Shown here piece after piece: positions 54,094 to 64,000 of a DNA stretch of 64,000 nt. The translations under genes and the position numbers were made by a program. This stretch comes from Zymomonas mobilis subsp. pomaceae ATCC 29192 (GTDB lineage: Bacteria > Pseudomonadota > Alphaproteobacteria > Sphingomonadales > Sphingomonadaceae). The stretch covers positions 248,001 to 312,000 of the forward strand of contig NC_015709.1 of NCBI RefSeq assembly GCF_000218875.1, written 5' to 3'. How positions within the stretch are numbered: position 1 is the stretch's first letter; every line of letters begins with the position of its first letter. A model generated the notes under the pieces. It had not been told where the DNA came from. It made no database searches and was given only the letters and a program-made list of their open reading frames with translations.

Positions 54094-54699
54094 ATGGCAT
54101 CACCCCTTGTTCTTGCCTCTGCCAGTCCTAGACGACTGGCATTGCTAGCGCGTATCGGTATAAAACCGGACTTCGTAGAACCTGCTGATATTGATGAAAC
54201 GCCTAGAAGGGATGAGCTCCCCCTCGTCTATGTCAAACGTATGGCGATGGAAAAGGCTGAACAGACCGCCGTTCGCTATCCCGATAGTGTGATTTTGGCG
54301 GCGGATACCGTTGTTGCGGTAGGAAGACGGATTCTTCCTAAGGCAGAAGACGCGCATCAGGCGCGCCATTATCTCAAATTGTTATCAGGACGCAGACATC
54401 GCGTTTTAACGGCTGTTGTGCTTAAAAACGGCACAGACTCTTCTGTTCTGAGGGTGTCTTCTAATGTGGTCACCTTTAAGCGTCTTAGTACACAAGAAAT
54501 TGATGACTATATTACAAGCAAAGAATGGCGAGATAAAGCGGGAGGCTATGCTATTCAAGGCTATGCTGAAGCTTTCATCCGCTTTCTGGCGGGTAGTCAT
54601 TCTGCTGTAATGGGGTTACCCCTTTATGAGACGCGCCACCTTTTAATAAGTGCAGGGTATCTTGGCTCTGCTTCTCAAGATTGTATTGATAAGCTTTAA
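54094..54699 (+). CDS. Maf family nucleotide pyrophosphatase
   Basis: 201 residues. The start (PLVLASASPRRLALLARIGI) and VILAADTVVAVGRRILPKAED are hallmarks of Maf. Family members hydrolyse dTTP/UTP or m7GTP and modified nucleotides and are linked to septum regulation. Which subtype it is remains open. Six bp after infA and 3 bp before the RNase-like gene. Confidence 0.9.
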   Translation: MASPLVLASASPRRLALLARIGIKPDFVEPADIDETPRRDELPLVYVKRMAMEKAEQTAVRYPDSVILAADTVVAVGRRILPKAEDAHQARHYLKLLSGRRHRVLTAVVLKNGTDSSVLRVSSNVVTFKRLSTQEIDDYITSKEWRDKAGGYAIQGYAEAFIRFLAGSHSAVMGLPLYETRHLLISAGYLGSASQDCIDKL

Positions 54700-54702
54700 C
54701 TT

Positions 54703-55710
54703 ATGCCTTGTTACGAATGGATTATCGAAAAAGGTATTGGTGAAACACGGGCTGCGTTATTTTCGGATGGCGAGATCGTCAAAGCCCGTATCGACCCCGA
54801 AGAACAGATTATTCGAGCAGGTAGCATTTTAGATGTCAGGCTTAGTCAGATAACGAATGCAACAGGTCGGGCTCTGGCTGTCACAGAGGATGACCAAGCT
54901 ATCTGGGTCAATGGCGTACCAAGACAGATCACTCAAGGTAGCTCTATACGGGTTGAAATTACGCGTGAGAGAGTTTTTGAACGTGGTATTATAAAACCCC
55001 CTCATGCACGTGCGGTTACGTCTGATACGCCTATACAGGCCGGATTAACGCTTGAAGAGCGTATTAAAGCGCGGGGTTATCCGGTTAGCTATCAATCCGC
55101 CCATCAATTTGATCGTTTAGAAAATGCGGGTTGGTCTGAAATTATCGAACAGGCTTATACAGGCGATATTGATTTTTCAGGGGGGCGTCTGCGTATGGCG
55201 TTAACCCCTGCCCTGACTTTGTTTGATATAGATGGCCATTTAGAAGCGCTTGATCTTGCGTTAAAAGGTACAGAAGCGGCCGCAAAAGCGATTACTTGCT
55301 TTGATATAGGGGGATCTATCGGACTGGACTTACCCGGTCTATCCGGCAAAGCCGCCCGTCAGAAAGTCGCAGAATGGATCGATAAGTATCTTCCTCCTCC
55401 CTTTGACCGAACCGGGGTTAATGGTTTTGGATTTTTGCAAATCATTCGACCCAAAAGACGCCCTTCTTTGCCAGAACAGATTGCCGCTCAGCCGATTGCA
55501 CACAGAGCTCGCCAATTGTTGCGTCAGGCTAGTCGTGCAAAAGGAGCTGGTAAACGCACCTTAACAGCATCATCGCTTGTAATAGATTATTTAGAGCGCC
55601 ATCCCGAATGGATTAAGGCCTTAACGCGTTTAACAGCGGCTGAGATAGTGTTGCACCCCGAGCCACTACGTTCAATATATGAAAGTGATGTCGGGGTAGA
55701 ATTTCCCTGA
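54703..55710 (+). CDS. Ribonuclease E/G family protein, short
   Basis: 335 residues, shorter than RNase G (about 489). The C-terminal half resembles the RNase E/G catalytic core: ALTLFDIDGHL, CFDIGGSIGLDLPGL and IIRPKRRPSL. The acidic residues that hold the metal appear kept, but the usual S1 domain is reduced. It may be a degraded or specialised RNase. Between maf and yacG, an order also seen in alphaproteobacteria. Confidence 0.78.
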   Translation: MPCYEWIIEKGIGETRAALFSDGEIVKARIDPEEQIIRAGSILDVRLSQITNATGRALAVTEDDQAIWVNGVPRQITQGSSIRVEITRERVFERGIIKPPHARAVTSDTPIQAGLTLEERIKARGYPVSYQSAHQFDRLENAGWSEIIEQAYTGDIDFSGGRLRMALTPALTLFDIDGHLEALDLALKGTEAAAKAITCFDIGGSIGLDLPGLSGKAARQKVAEWIDKYLPPPFDRTGVNGFGFLQIIRPKRRPSLPEQIAAQPIAHRARQLLRQASRAKGAGKRTLTASSLVIDYLERHPEWIKALTRLTAAEIVLHPEPLRSIYESDVGVEFP

Positions 55711-55733
55711 TTATCTATTTTTAGGGAAAAACG

Positions 55734-55934
55734 ATGAAAAATAAGAAAAAGCCATTGATAGAGAATAAACCTTCTTTGAATAGTCGGTGCCCTATTTGTG
55801 GAAAGCCTTCTGAAAGAGAATTCCGTCCTTTTTGTAGCCGAGGATGCCGTGACCGTGATTTGCTGAATTGGTTGGGCGATGCCTACCGTTTACCGGGACG
55901 ATCTACGCAAGAAGAAGATGAAGTATTTGATTAA
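55734..55934 (+). CDS. yacG: DNA gyrase inhibitor YacG
   Basis: 66 residues with the zinc finger CPICGKP and CSRGCRDRDLLNWL, the hallmark of YacG. It binds GyrB and blocks DNA binding. Alphaproteobacterial position after an RNase E/G gene is conserved. tRNA-Phe follows. Confidence 0.92.
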   Translation: MKNKKKPLIENKPSLNSRCPICGKPSEREFRPFCSRGCRDRDLLNWLGDAYRLPGRSTQEEDEVFD

Positions 55935-56026
55935 ATTATCAGATATTTAAGAAAAAAGAAAAAAATACTGGACAAGATCGCAATTCATTTTTATACGCCC
56001 ACTCCAGACAAGACGAACAAGTCTTG

Positions 56027-56102
56027 GCCCAGGTAGCTCAGTCGGTAGAGCATGTGACTGAAAATCACAGTGTCGGCGGTTCGATTCCGTCCCTGGGCAC
56101 CA
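56027..56102 (+). tRNA. tRNA-Phe (GAA)
   Basis: 76-nt cloverleaf. Acceptor GCCCAGG/CCTGGGC, anticodon stem TGTGA/TCACA, loop CTGAAAA (anticodon GAA), T stem GGCGG/CCGTC with a G-U pair, discriminator A, CCA encoded. Confidence 0.96.
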
Positions 56103-56234
56103 TAATTAAAAGCTATAGGGTGTTCATTTCAAAGCTAGCCCTATTTTAATAAATTTCATCTTCCTTTTCAGAGAAAATTCTATTCTTGTTTGAGGATAAA
56201 CAGTCGTTTTATCGTCTTTTTTTGTCTGTTCTCT

Positions 56235-56672
56235 TTAAAAAAGATTACCCTGCTTGGTATCCGTTAAGGATTTGGGTGTTTCGGCTGAAAAACGCTGTAA
56301 TAGATGGCTATCTTCCGGTGTGATCTGTTGATCAAGCCAATAGGCTAATATCTTTAAAATATAACGTTGTTCATCTTCGGTAAGCGTTTTGTCTGGCTCG
56401 ATATTATGCCATTTATGAAGGCATCCTCGACAACAGGTCCCTGTAGCATGTTGCGCTAAAAAAACAGGATGCCCCTTGTAAGGGGTTTGCTTCCCATCAT
56501 TCGAGATCGTAGCGGGGGCTAATCGCTTTTCAATAAAATCTTTTCCGTGCTCTAGAATAACCGACCGCCCCTTAGAAACAAAATATTGTTTTTCTTTAAA
56601 ACCAAGCCGGAACCTCCTACGAAAAGAGGAGCGACCTAAACGCTTGAACAGCAGAACAAGAGAATCTTCCAT
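56235..56672 (-). CDS. DUF4186 protein
   Basis: 145 residues. The segment RLGRSSFRRRFRLG, the KGHPVFLAQHATGTCCRGCLHKWH block (split here: KGHPVFLAQHA then TGTCCRGCLHKWH) and LTEDEQRYI are typical of the DUF4186 family. The CC-x2-C plus His may bind a metal. Function not known. Stands alone after tRNA-Phe. Confidence 0.82.
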   Translation of the reverse strand: MEDSLVLLFKRLGRSSFRRRFRLGFKEKQYFVSKGRSVILEHGKDFIEKRLAPATISNDGKQTPYKGHPVFLAQHATGTCCRGCLHKWHNIEPDKTLTEDEQRYILKILAYWLDQQITPEDSHLLQRFSAETPKSLTDTKQGNLF

Positions 56673-56781
56673 TTGTTATGAATAGCATTGATGATCTTTT
56701 TTGCCGAGTTAAACTTAAAAAGAAGGCGGCTAATAGAAAAATTACTAGCCGCCTCGTTCCTATACTGATTAGTTTTTTAGA

Positions 56782-57561
56782 TTATGATTGCACTGTATTT
56801 GAGGCAGGTGGAATTTTACCTAATATAGCCTGGCGCTCGAAAATATCCTGTGTCAAAGACAGTGACATAAGATGCGCATAGACTAAAGGTAAGAATCCAG
56901 ACTTCACCATTTTACGGAGAACATCCCCTCGTAAGTCCTGTAACCGTTCTTCAGAAATAATCTGAAAACTGCGGTAAACATAAGGCTGTGGCGCGCCCTT
57001 GGGTTGTATGGCGACTTCTCCATCAATCAACAGCTTATGTTCAATAAGTTCGGCGACAAAGTCAGTAGTGCGTTGCGCTGAAACGGCAAACTGTTCACAA
57101 AAACCTAAAATGTTTTTAGTAAACTCGCTTGGTTCATCGCCATCAAATAAAGCCTCTCCGTCCTCGAATTCACCGACCATGCCCCGAGTAGGATCAACAC
57201 ATAAGGACATATCCTCACTATCCGGATTAAGTTTGGCCAACATAAAAGGATAGCGGCGAATATAAGCCGGTAAATAAATATGTGTTTCGCGGGGATTACC
57301 TTCTTCATCGAAAAAGACGTTAATCCCGTCATTCAGCCCCATAAGCGCTAAAGGTACAGGGTTAGGACCTGCAGAGAAAACAATCGGAAAACTGCGCTGA
57401 GCTAAAGCGAACTCTTCAACAGCCAGTGGGATCGCATGGATATCCGACATAAAAGGCAGTTTATCTTGTAACCGGAAGCGCCAATTTTTATGATCATGCC
57501 GTGAAATCGGGATAAGATCATTGTAAAGCACCGGTAAAGCATTGCTTGGCTTTGAAGCCAT
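56782..57561 (-). CDS. SapC family protein
   Basis: 259 residues from ATG 57561, after AGGAGC; the frame to 57624 adds 21 residues with no support. The SapC-like core is clear: FPIVFSAGPNPVPLALMGLNDGINVF, YIRRYPFML and LCVDPTRG. Members are linked by name to S-layer or peptide resistance, but function is unproven. A heptanucleotide repeat lies 70-110 bp upstream. Confidence 0.8.
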   Translation of the reverse strand: MASKPSNALPVLYNDLIPISRHDHKNWRFRLQDKLPFMSDIHAIPLAVEEFALAQRSFPIVFSAGPNPVPLALMGLNDGINVFFDEEGNPRETHIYLPAYIRRYPFMLAKLNPDSEDMSLCVDPTRGMVGEFEDGEALFDGDEPSEFTKNILGFCEQFAVSAQRTTDFVAELIEHKLLIDGEVAIQPKGAPQPYVYRSFQIISEERLQDLRGDVLRKMVKSGFLPLVYAHLMSLSLTQDIFERQAILGKIPPASNTVQS

Positions 57562-57632
57562 TCGTTTTCTGCTCCTAATAGTGAAAATAAAATTCGATGA
57601 CTGCCTGAAAAAATCAGAGGACAAAAATGCCT

Positions 57633-57673
57633 ATGACACATGACACATGACACATGACACATGACACATGACA
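57633..57673. repeat. Heptanucleotide tandem repeat (ATGACAC)
   Basis: Five complete ATGACAC units plus ATGACA in tandem, 41 bp. It lies between the SapC-like gene start and its likely promoter region, so changes in copy number could change promoter or leader spacing. No other array like this is in the window. Confidence 0.9.
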
Positions 57674-57761
57674 TTATAACGATAAATTACAAAAATATTT
57701 TCTTATGGTATAATCAAACTAGAAATAGAAATTTATTACCAACTGTGGCTTTTTATGACGA

Positions 57762-59207
57762 TTAATCAGCGCTATCTACAGGCAATAACTTACCCGGATT
57801 CATGATAGCATGCGGATCAAGGGCCTTTTTTATAGCCTTTAGCGCCTTTATTTTTGTTTTGTTTCCGAATTGCATGAAATCAGCCAATTTAGTCTGTCCA
57901 ATACCATGTTCTGCCGAGATCGCGCCACCAACAGCCATTACTCTTTCGTAAACGAAACGAGAAACTTCGATGCCGTCTTTTTCGACCCATTCCAACTGAT
58001 TGGGAATATCTTTGGGCGGACAGACATTAAAATGAACGTTACCATCACCAAGATGGCCGAAGGTCAATACCGTACATCCGGCGAAGCGTTTTTCGATAGC
58101 AATGCTTTCGTTCTCAATGAAGGAAGGCATCGCGCCGACGGGTACTGAAATGTCATGCTTAACTGCAAAACCTTCAGTTCTTTCTGCTAACGGGATGGTT
58201 TCCCTTAATTTCCAAAGTTTACAGGCCTGTGTTTCATTCTGAGCAACAACCGCTTCAAGAATTTCTTCGGCTTCTGTAGCATCAGCTAAAATATTAATCA
58301 TTGCTGTTTCGAGGTCGAAACCTTCTGTAATGGCTGTAGCTTCTATCAAGACATACCAAGGATATTCTTTTTCCGTAGGAAGCTGTGTATCCGGAATATG
58401 TTTTAGAACCAGATCAATCAAGCTGGATTCCATTAACTCGAAAACTTCAACCGCTTCACCACTTTCCTTCTCTAACCGGCGAAGTAAAGTCAAGGCTGCT
58501 GATGGAGAGGCAACCCCTACCCACATAACAGTCCGTAAGCGAGGTTTGGGCATAAGCCGTAAGCTGGCCGCTGTAATAACCCCAAGGGTGCCTTCAGCCC
58601 CTGCTAAAAGCTGACGTAGGTCATAGCCTTGATTGTCTTTCCTTAAAGGCAAAATATTTTCTAGTAATGACCCATCAGGAAAGACGGCTTCAATGCCCAA
58701 TACAGAGGCCCGCATAGGGCCAAAACGTAATACATGCGATCCCCCTGCATTAGTAGAGATTAACCCCCCTACTGTTGCCATATCTTTAGAGGCGATATTG
58801 AGTGGGAAGCGTAAATTATGTTTGTCTGCGGCCTCGTGAAGGGCTGATAAAATAACACCGGCTTCGACAGTCGCACAGCTTTCTTCAGGAGAAATAGAAC
58901 GAATAGCATTCAAGCGTCTTGTCGAGAGTAAGAGCGCGTTACCTTCTTTAGAAGGCGTGGCCCCCCCTACTGTAGAACTATTACCGCCTTGCGGCACCAC
59001 GGGGACACCCGCTTCATAAGCCAGCTTCATAATAGCAACAACGTCTTCTTTAGTCGCAGGAGAAAGGAGCGCTGCTGCATTACCACGTAACTTGCCGCGC
59101 CAGTCTTCGAGAAAAGAAGCCATGACGGTTGGATCTTTGGTAAACCCTTCTGCGCCCAAGAGCGTTTCCAGCTTGCCAAGCAAAGCTTCATCTGGATGAT
59201 GAGGCAT
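57762..59207 (-). CDS. FAD-linked oxidase, D-lactate/2-hydroxyglutarate dehydrogenase type
   Basis: About 481 residues; GGAG sits 6 bases before ATG 59207 (alternatives 59210 and 59219). A PCMH FAD domain (PQGGNSSTVGGATP, NAGGSHVLRFG) precedes an FAD-oxidase C domain with FGHLGDGNVHFNV and SAEHGIG. It probably oxidises a 2-hydroxy acid such as D-lactate into the respiratory chain or another acceptor. Substrate not determined. Confidence 0.85.
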   Translation of the reverse strand: MPHHPDEALLGKLETLLGAEGFTKDPTVMASFLEDWRGKLRGNAAALLSPATKEDVVAIMKLAYEAGVPVVPQGGNSSTVGGATPSKEGNALLLSTRRLNAIRSISPEESCATVEAGVILSALHEAADKHNLRFPLNIASKDMATVGGLISTNAGGSHVLRFGPMRASVLGIEAVFPDGSLLENILPLRKDNQGYDLRQLLAGAEGTLGVITAASLRLMPKPRLRTVMWVGVASPSAALTLLRRLEKESGEAVEVFELMESSLIDLVLKHIPDTQLPTEKEYPWYVLIEATAITEGFDLETAMINILADATEAEEILEAVVAQNETQACKLWKLRETIPLAERTEGFAVKHDISVPVGAMPSFIENESIAIEKRFAGCTVLTFGHLGDGNVHFNVCPPKDIPNQLEWVEKDGIEVSRFVYERVMAVGGAISAEHGIGQTKLADFMQFGNKTKIKALKAIKKALDPHAIMNPGKLLPVDSAD

Positions 59208-59337
59208 CATAATCTCCATAGAATAAGGCTACTATGCAGAATGTGAGTTGGGTTCACCTTAAAAAGGAGAAATCATAATCTGCCAAAGTAGAAGGATATT
59301 GAGGTTTTAATTTAATACAGCGGCAGACTTTGCAACT

Positions 59338-60201
59338 TTATTTAAGCCAAGTCAAACCTTGCAACTGATCTGTTTCAATCATGGCAGTTATGTCGTCCAG
59401 TGGAAGACAGTTTGCTGACTGAAGCGAAAAAGGACTTTGCATATCTTTTCCTAAACGATTGAGAATGAATAGCAAAAATCCGACAATAGTAGTCGCTAAG
59501 GGCGTAGCAATACCCAAAGTATCGACAGCACTAATAGGCAGAAGAATACAAAAGAACTCAATAAAAAGCATAGGAAAGAATGTATATTGATGGGGCAGCG
59601 GCGTAGATTTAATTTTTTCCATGCCCCCTTGAGCATGAGAAATAGCCGACAGCGTTGTTTCAAGCGTCTGAATTTGGATAGTATCCAAAGCTTCTTTTTT
59701 AGCAATAGCCGCTATTTGGCGTCCTGTTTCCAATAAAATAAGATTAGGCGCATTATTCGCTTCTTTCAGAGCTTCTCTTTCTTCCTGTGGTAAAAAAGGC
59801 GTAATATCCTGCCATGGTGATTGATCAAATAAACGGCAACGCAAAGCATGCACATAGGCTATATGACGATACACCAGATTTTTTTTCTGCTGGTCATCTT
59901 TAATAATCATTTCGACTTCCCGAGCAAAATTTCGGGAATTATTATTCATTAGCCCCCATAATCCGCGGGCATCCCACCAGCGCGCATAGGCACTATTCGT
60001 TGAAAAACCGATAAAAAGGATTAGGGCCGAACCCAGAATCGTAGTAGGTGCCGTCGGCACATCCATCCACAAAGCCCATTCGGGATCATAAAGATAGAGT
60101 GCTGTAATTAGGATATCCCAAGCCAGTAAAATTAATAGAGAGGGGCCCACATAAGAAAAAATGTCTTTGGTATGAGCAAACCGCTGGCGAAGAGAATTCA
60201 C
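59338..60201 (-). CDS. Bestrophin-like chloride channel protein
   Basis: About 287 residues from GTG 60201, which has AAAGGA seven bases upstream; the TTG at 60231 is not credible. The family signature ILFIGFSTNSAYARWWDARGLWG is split around residues 68-92, with several membrane spans. Bacterial bestrophins conduct anions or cations. Single gene; role unclear. Confidence 0.85.
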   Translation of the reverse strand: MNSLRQRFAHTKDIFSYVGPSLLILLAWDILITALYLYDPEWALWMDVPTAPTTILGSALILFIGFSTNSAYARWWDARGLWGLMNNNSRNFAREVEMIIKDDQQKKNLVYRHIAYVHALRCRLFDQSPWQDITPFLPQEEREALKEANNAPNLILLETGRQIAAIAKKEALDTIQIQTLETTLSAISHAQGGMEKIKSTPLPHQYTFFPMLFIEFFCILLPISAVDTLGIATPLATTIVGFLLFILNRLGKDMQSPFSLQSANCLPLDDITAMIETDQLQGLTWLK

Positions 60202-60410
60202 AAAAGTCCTTTCGATAGGAATATTGAACAAAACTTAGAATGTAAGGCGATAGGGAATGGCCTTAACGCCTTCCCTAAAAGGGTGATAAATTAATAAGAT
60301 TTTGATGAATATAGGTTAAACATTAAAGCCTATTTTCATGGGGTTATTTTTATAAGTATTATAAAAATTATCAATAATACATTTAAATTTAAATTTCTGT
60401 AACGTGTTAT

Positions 60411-61525
60411 TTAATGTAACGCTTGCCAGACCGCTAGAGCTTGTGCCGTATCTTTAACATCGTGCACCCGTAGTAACTGTACGCCTTTATCAGCGGCATC
60501 CAAGGCGATCGCTAAAGACCCACCCAATCTTTCTTGCGGTGGGCTATCCCCTGCAAAAGCTAAAATCAATTTCTTCCGGCTTGCTCCAAGCATTAACGGG
60601 CAACCTAAGCCATGAAATAGAGCAATCCCGCGAATTAACTCGAGATTATGTTGAAGATTTTTACCAAAACCAATACCGGGATCAAGAATAATACGATGAC
60701 GTTCAATACCGGCGGCTTCTGCAATAGCAATACGTTGTTCTAACCAGTCATACACTTCTATTAAAACATTATTATAGACTGGATTCTTCTGCATCACTTC
60801 GGGGTTACCGCAATGATGCATCAAAATAACGGGATACTTACTTTCTGCAGCTATTTTTAAGGATTGGGAATCCCAGCTAAGAGCGGATACATCATTAAAA
60901 ATAGCGGGTGTTTTCTTCCATACTGCTTTTATCACCGAAGCTTTTCGTGTGTCGATTGAAAGAGGTATCGACTCTTTCAATAATGCCTTAACCACGGGTA
61001 ATACGCGTTTTTTTTCTTCAGTTTCCGAAATCTCTTTTGCGCCGGGACGGGTAGATTCCCCTCCAAGGTCAATTAAAGAAGCCCCCTGCTTCATCATGGT
61101 TCTTGCTGAATCACAGGCTTGTTCGACACTGTTTTGATAACGTCCCCCATCAGAAAAACTATCGGGCGTGACATTAAGAATCCCTACAACATGGGGCTGA
61201 TCCAGCTTTATTTCATGCGTGCCCAATTTAAGGGAGGCTCTAGGTGAAACGATACGTGAAATGATTTTATAAGCTTGTAATTGTAATTCTGGCGGCAAAC
61301 TATTTAGAAAATTGTTGATGTCGGCGGCTGGGATAATCCGATCCTGAATGACTTCATTTTTGACCACTGTTATAACAGAAAACGCTCCGAACCATTTTAA
61401 GCCCCCGGCCAAGCGGAAACTGACACCAGAAGGCACCATAGGTGCGTTGATAAAGGCAGTCGGGCAAAGATATAGCCGAATATCAGAATAAGCCTTATCT
61501 TGGATATTTTTAAAAAAATCGGACA

Positions 61526-61526
<1 letters not shown>
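60411..61526 (-). CDS. folP: Dihydropteroate synthase
   Basis: 371 residues. The catalytic domain begins near residue 110 with VVGILNVTPDSFSDGG, then DLGGESTRPGA, PLSIDTRKASVI and LDPGIGFGKN. The N-terminal 105 residues are extra compared with the 280-residue enzyme. It joins pterin and p-aminobenzoate for folate. The ATG overlaps the ccrM stop by one base, so translation is coupled to ccrM. Confidence 0.93.
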
Positions 61527-62731
<1,205 letters not shown>

Positions 62732-62855
62732 TCAAGAGGCTGAGCTATAAAAAATAAAAATTGCTGAATATATTTTCAGATTAGATAGAAGCATCAATAA
62801 AAAATAACACTTATTAGAAGCGATACTTAAAAAACGAATCTTTAAAGCGAGCGTA

Positions 62856-63509
62856 TTACCTCGATTTTTGTTCTAAATAATCACGAATGGGCGAAAAACT
62901 ACATCGGTGAAGCGGCGTAGGCCCCAATGTCCAAATAGCGTCCCGATGTTGTTTTGTGCCATATCCCATATTATGTTCCCAGCCATAACCTGGCCACCGC
63001 TGACTTTCTTCTATCATCAGATGATCGCGTTCAACTTTCGCTAGAACAGAAGCCGCTGCTATAGATAAGGAAAGCCGATCACCGCCAATAATCGTCTGCG
63101 ATGGCCATGGCCAGTCCGGTAGGTCGCATCCATCAACAAGAATACAGGCCGGTTTTATCCCTGTTTTCGTTATAAGCGCTTTTACGGCCCGCTTCATAGC
63201 CAAGAGGCTGGCCTGTCGGATGTTGATGCGATCAATATCGGCAACGTCCACCAAGGCTGTTGCATAGACGGCATGTTCATGCAGTTGATCTGACAATAAT
63301 TGGCGACGTCTAAAAGTTAGTTTTTTGGAATCATTAATTCCTACAGGAATATCTTCTTTATTAAGAAGCGCTGCCCCAGCCATAACAGGGCCAGCCAAGG
63401 GGCCTCTTCCCACTTCATCAACACCGAATACAGGGCCATCTATCGCATTTTCAAAAGCCAAATCAGGCAGAATAATCGTCTTTTTAGTTATGTTTTTAAT
63501 AGGGCTCAC
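62856..63509 (-). CDS. rnhB: Ribonuclease HII
   Basis: 217 residues with a GTG start. The RNase HII signature FGVDEVGRGPLAGPVMAG with catalytic Asp/Glu, then VDGCDLPDWPW and ILAKVERDHLM. It removes RNA from RNA-DNA hybrids and single ribonucleotides from DNA. It lies 5 bp after thiD and is probably co-transcribed. Confidence 0.94.
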   Translation of the reverse strand: MSPIKNITKKTIILPDLAFENAIDGPVFGVDEVGRGPLAGPVMAGAALLNKEDIPVGINDSKKLTFRRRQLLSDQLHEHAVYATALVDVADIDRINIRQASLLAMKRAVKALITKTGIKPACILVDGCDLPDWPWPSQTIIGGDRLSLSIAAASVLAKVERDHLMIEESQRWPGYGWEHNMGYGTKQHRDAIWTLGPTPLHRCSFSPIRDYLEQKSR

Positions 63510-63514
63510 GGTAT

Positions 63515-64000
63515 TTAATTACTTTCAAGAAACCAGCGGTCAAACGCACTAATACCAAGGGTATGACCAATAGGGCCCTGCCCCTTTCCTAAATCGGGTG
63601 CGTTTTCTAGCGCTGCCCGAACATAGGAACGGCCTCTGTTTACGGCCTCTTCCAAAGTCATCCCTTGTCCAAGAGAGGTCGCAATAGCACTCGATAAACT
63701 ACAGCCCGTGCCATGCGTATTTTCAGTTAAAATTCGCGCTCCCTGCCATTCTACTAAATGACCATCTGGCCATATCAAGCGATCAATCAGCTGTGCACCC
63801 TTGGCATGTCCCCCCTTGGCTAAAATAGGACAATCATATTTTTGAGCGAGTTTCTGTGCTGCCTCTATAATTTGAGCCCCAGAGTCCAGGATAACTTCAC
63901 CCAGAATTTCAAGCTCGGGAATATTGGGTGTAATCAGATCAGCACGGCGCATCAGTCGATCAAAAGCGGCTATCGTTTCATCATCAGCCAGATGAGAACC
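63515..64000 (-). CDS. thiD: Hydroxymethylpyrimidine/phosphomethylpyrimidine kinase ThiD, C-terminal part
   Basis: Partial gene running off the right edge. The visible 161 residues include ADLITPNIPELEIL, ILAKGGHAKG, and the anion-hole HGTGCSLSSAIAT. ThiD makes HMP-PP for thiamine. The open frame begins upstream of the apparent ATG at 63952 and continues to the window end (GSHLADDETIAAF), so the N-terminus is outside. Confidence 0.93.
   Translation of the reverse strand, partial: GSHLADDETIAAFDRLMRRADLITPNIPELEILGEVILDSGAQIIEAAQKLAQKYDCPILAKGGHAKGAQLIDRLIWPDGHLVEWQGARILTENTHGTGCSLSSAIATSLGQGMTLEEAVNRGRSYVRAALENAPDLGKGQGPIGHTLGISAFDRWFLESN

Noticed and set aside
57633..57673. Possible CRISPR array
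   Set aside because: The units are 7 bp with no spacers, so it is a simple tandem repeat.
57402..57674. Open frame starting in the ATGACAC repeat (Cys/His/Met-rich start)
   Set aside because: The N-terminal pattern is only the translated heptanucleotide repeat and the rest is out of frame with the SapC-like gene.

Overview
The window looks like chromosomal DNA of an alphaproteobacterium of the sphingomonad group. The mid-40s percent GC, the gene order and the protein features (CcrM-type methyltransferase, psp operon, pstSCAB with a phosphate porin, speF-type leader, split anaerobic RNR) make Zymomonas mobilis my best guess. That is inferred from pattern only; no search was possible. I see no prophage, insertion sequence, rRNA operon or CRISPR array. 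Nearly all of it is compact housekeeping chromosome.

Layout. 1-2.6 kb: ffh-rpsP-rimM-trmD (minus). 3.0-6.0 kb: dapF-mtaB-ftsY (plus, start/stop overlaps), then RNase P RNA and a J-domain gene. 7.2-9.3 kb: sufE with a secreted SecD-like protein, and an MFS transporter. 9.4-12.9 kb: a phage-shock locus (TonB-domain gene, pspA, pspB, pspC, small membrane protein) with a sigma-54 promoter and IHF site, opposite divergent pspF. 13-21.5 kb: sodB, a folB-like gene, a GNAT gene, cca, a GGDEF/EAL protein, parC, purC. 21.9-27.6 kb: pstSCAB and a divergent phosphate porin sharing a Pho-box region. 27.6-30.8 kb: mscL, lemA, a TPM-domain protein, a NUDIX hydrolase, tRNA-Arg. 31-36.7 kb: class I nrdA with NrdR boxes, an orphan ParA, a 39-residue small gene, tRNA-Thr, argG, an EF-hand protein. 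36.7-41.1 kb: cfa, rlmN, an ABC exporter pair.

41.2-44.2 kb is the most unusual part. It is a class III ribonucleotide reductase operon in which the glycyl-radical domain is a separate 66-residue gene between nrdD and nrdG, under a second pair of NrdR-like boxes. 44.4-47 kb: queC, a cysteine desulfurase, an alpha/beta hydrolase. 47.5-50 kb: a polyamine pair (ornithine/lysine-type decarboxylase and a deoxyhypusine-synthase-like enzyme) behind a speF-type leader that hides the ribosome binding site and also contains an overlapping upstream ORF. 50-53.6 kb: an Mla-type lipid transport operon. 53.9-56.1 kb: infA-maf-RNase E/G-like-yacG-tRNA-Phe. 56.2-64 kb: DUF4186, SapC-like (heptanucleotide repeat upstream), an FAD oxidase, bestrophin, folP, ccrM, rnhB and partial thiD.

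How the genes connect: both RNR systems appear to be under NrdR-type control, suggesting oxygen-dependent switching of dNTP supply. The pst genes and the porin form a Pho regulon node. The psp locus is an envelope-stress module. The decarboxylase and DHS-like genes form a polyamine pathway whose translation is probably regulated.
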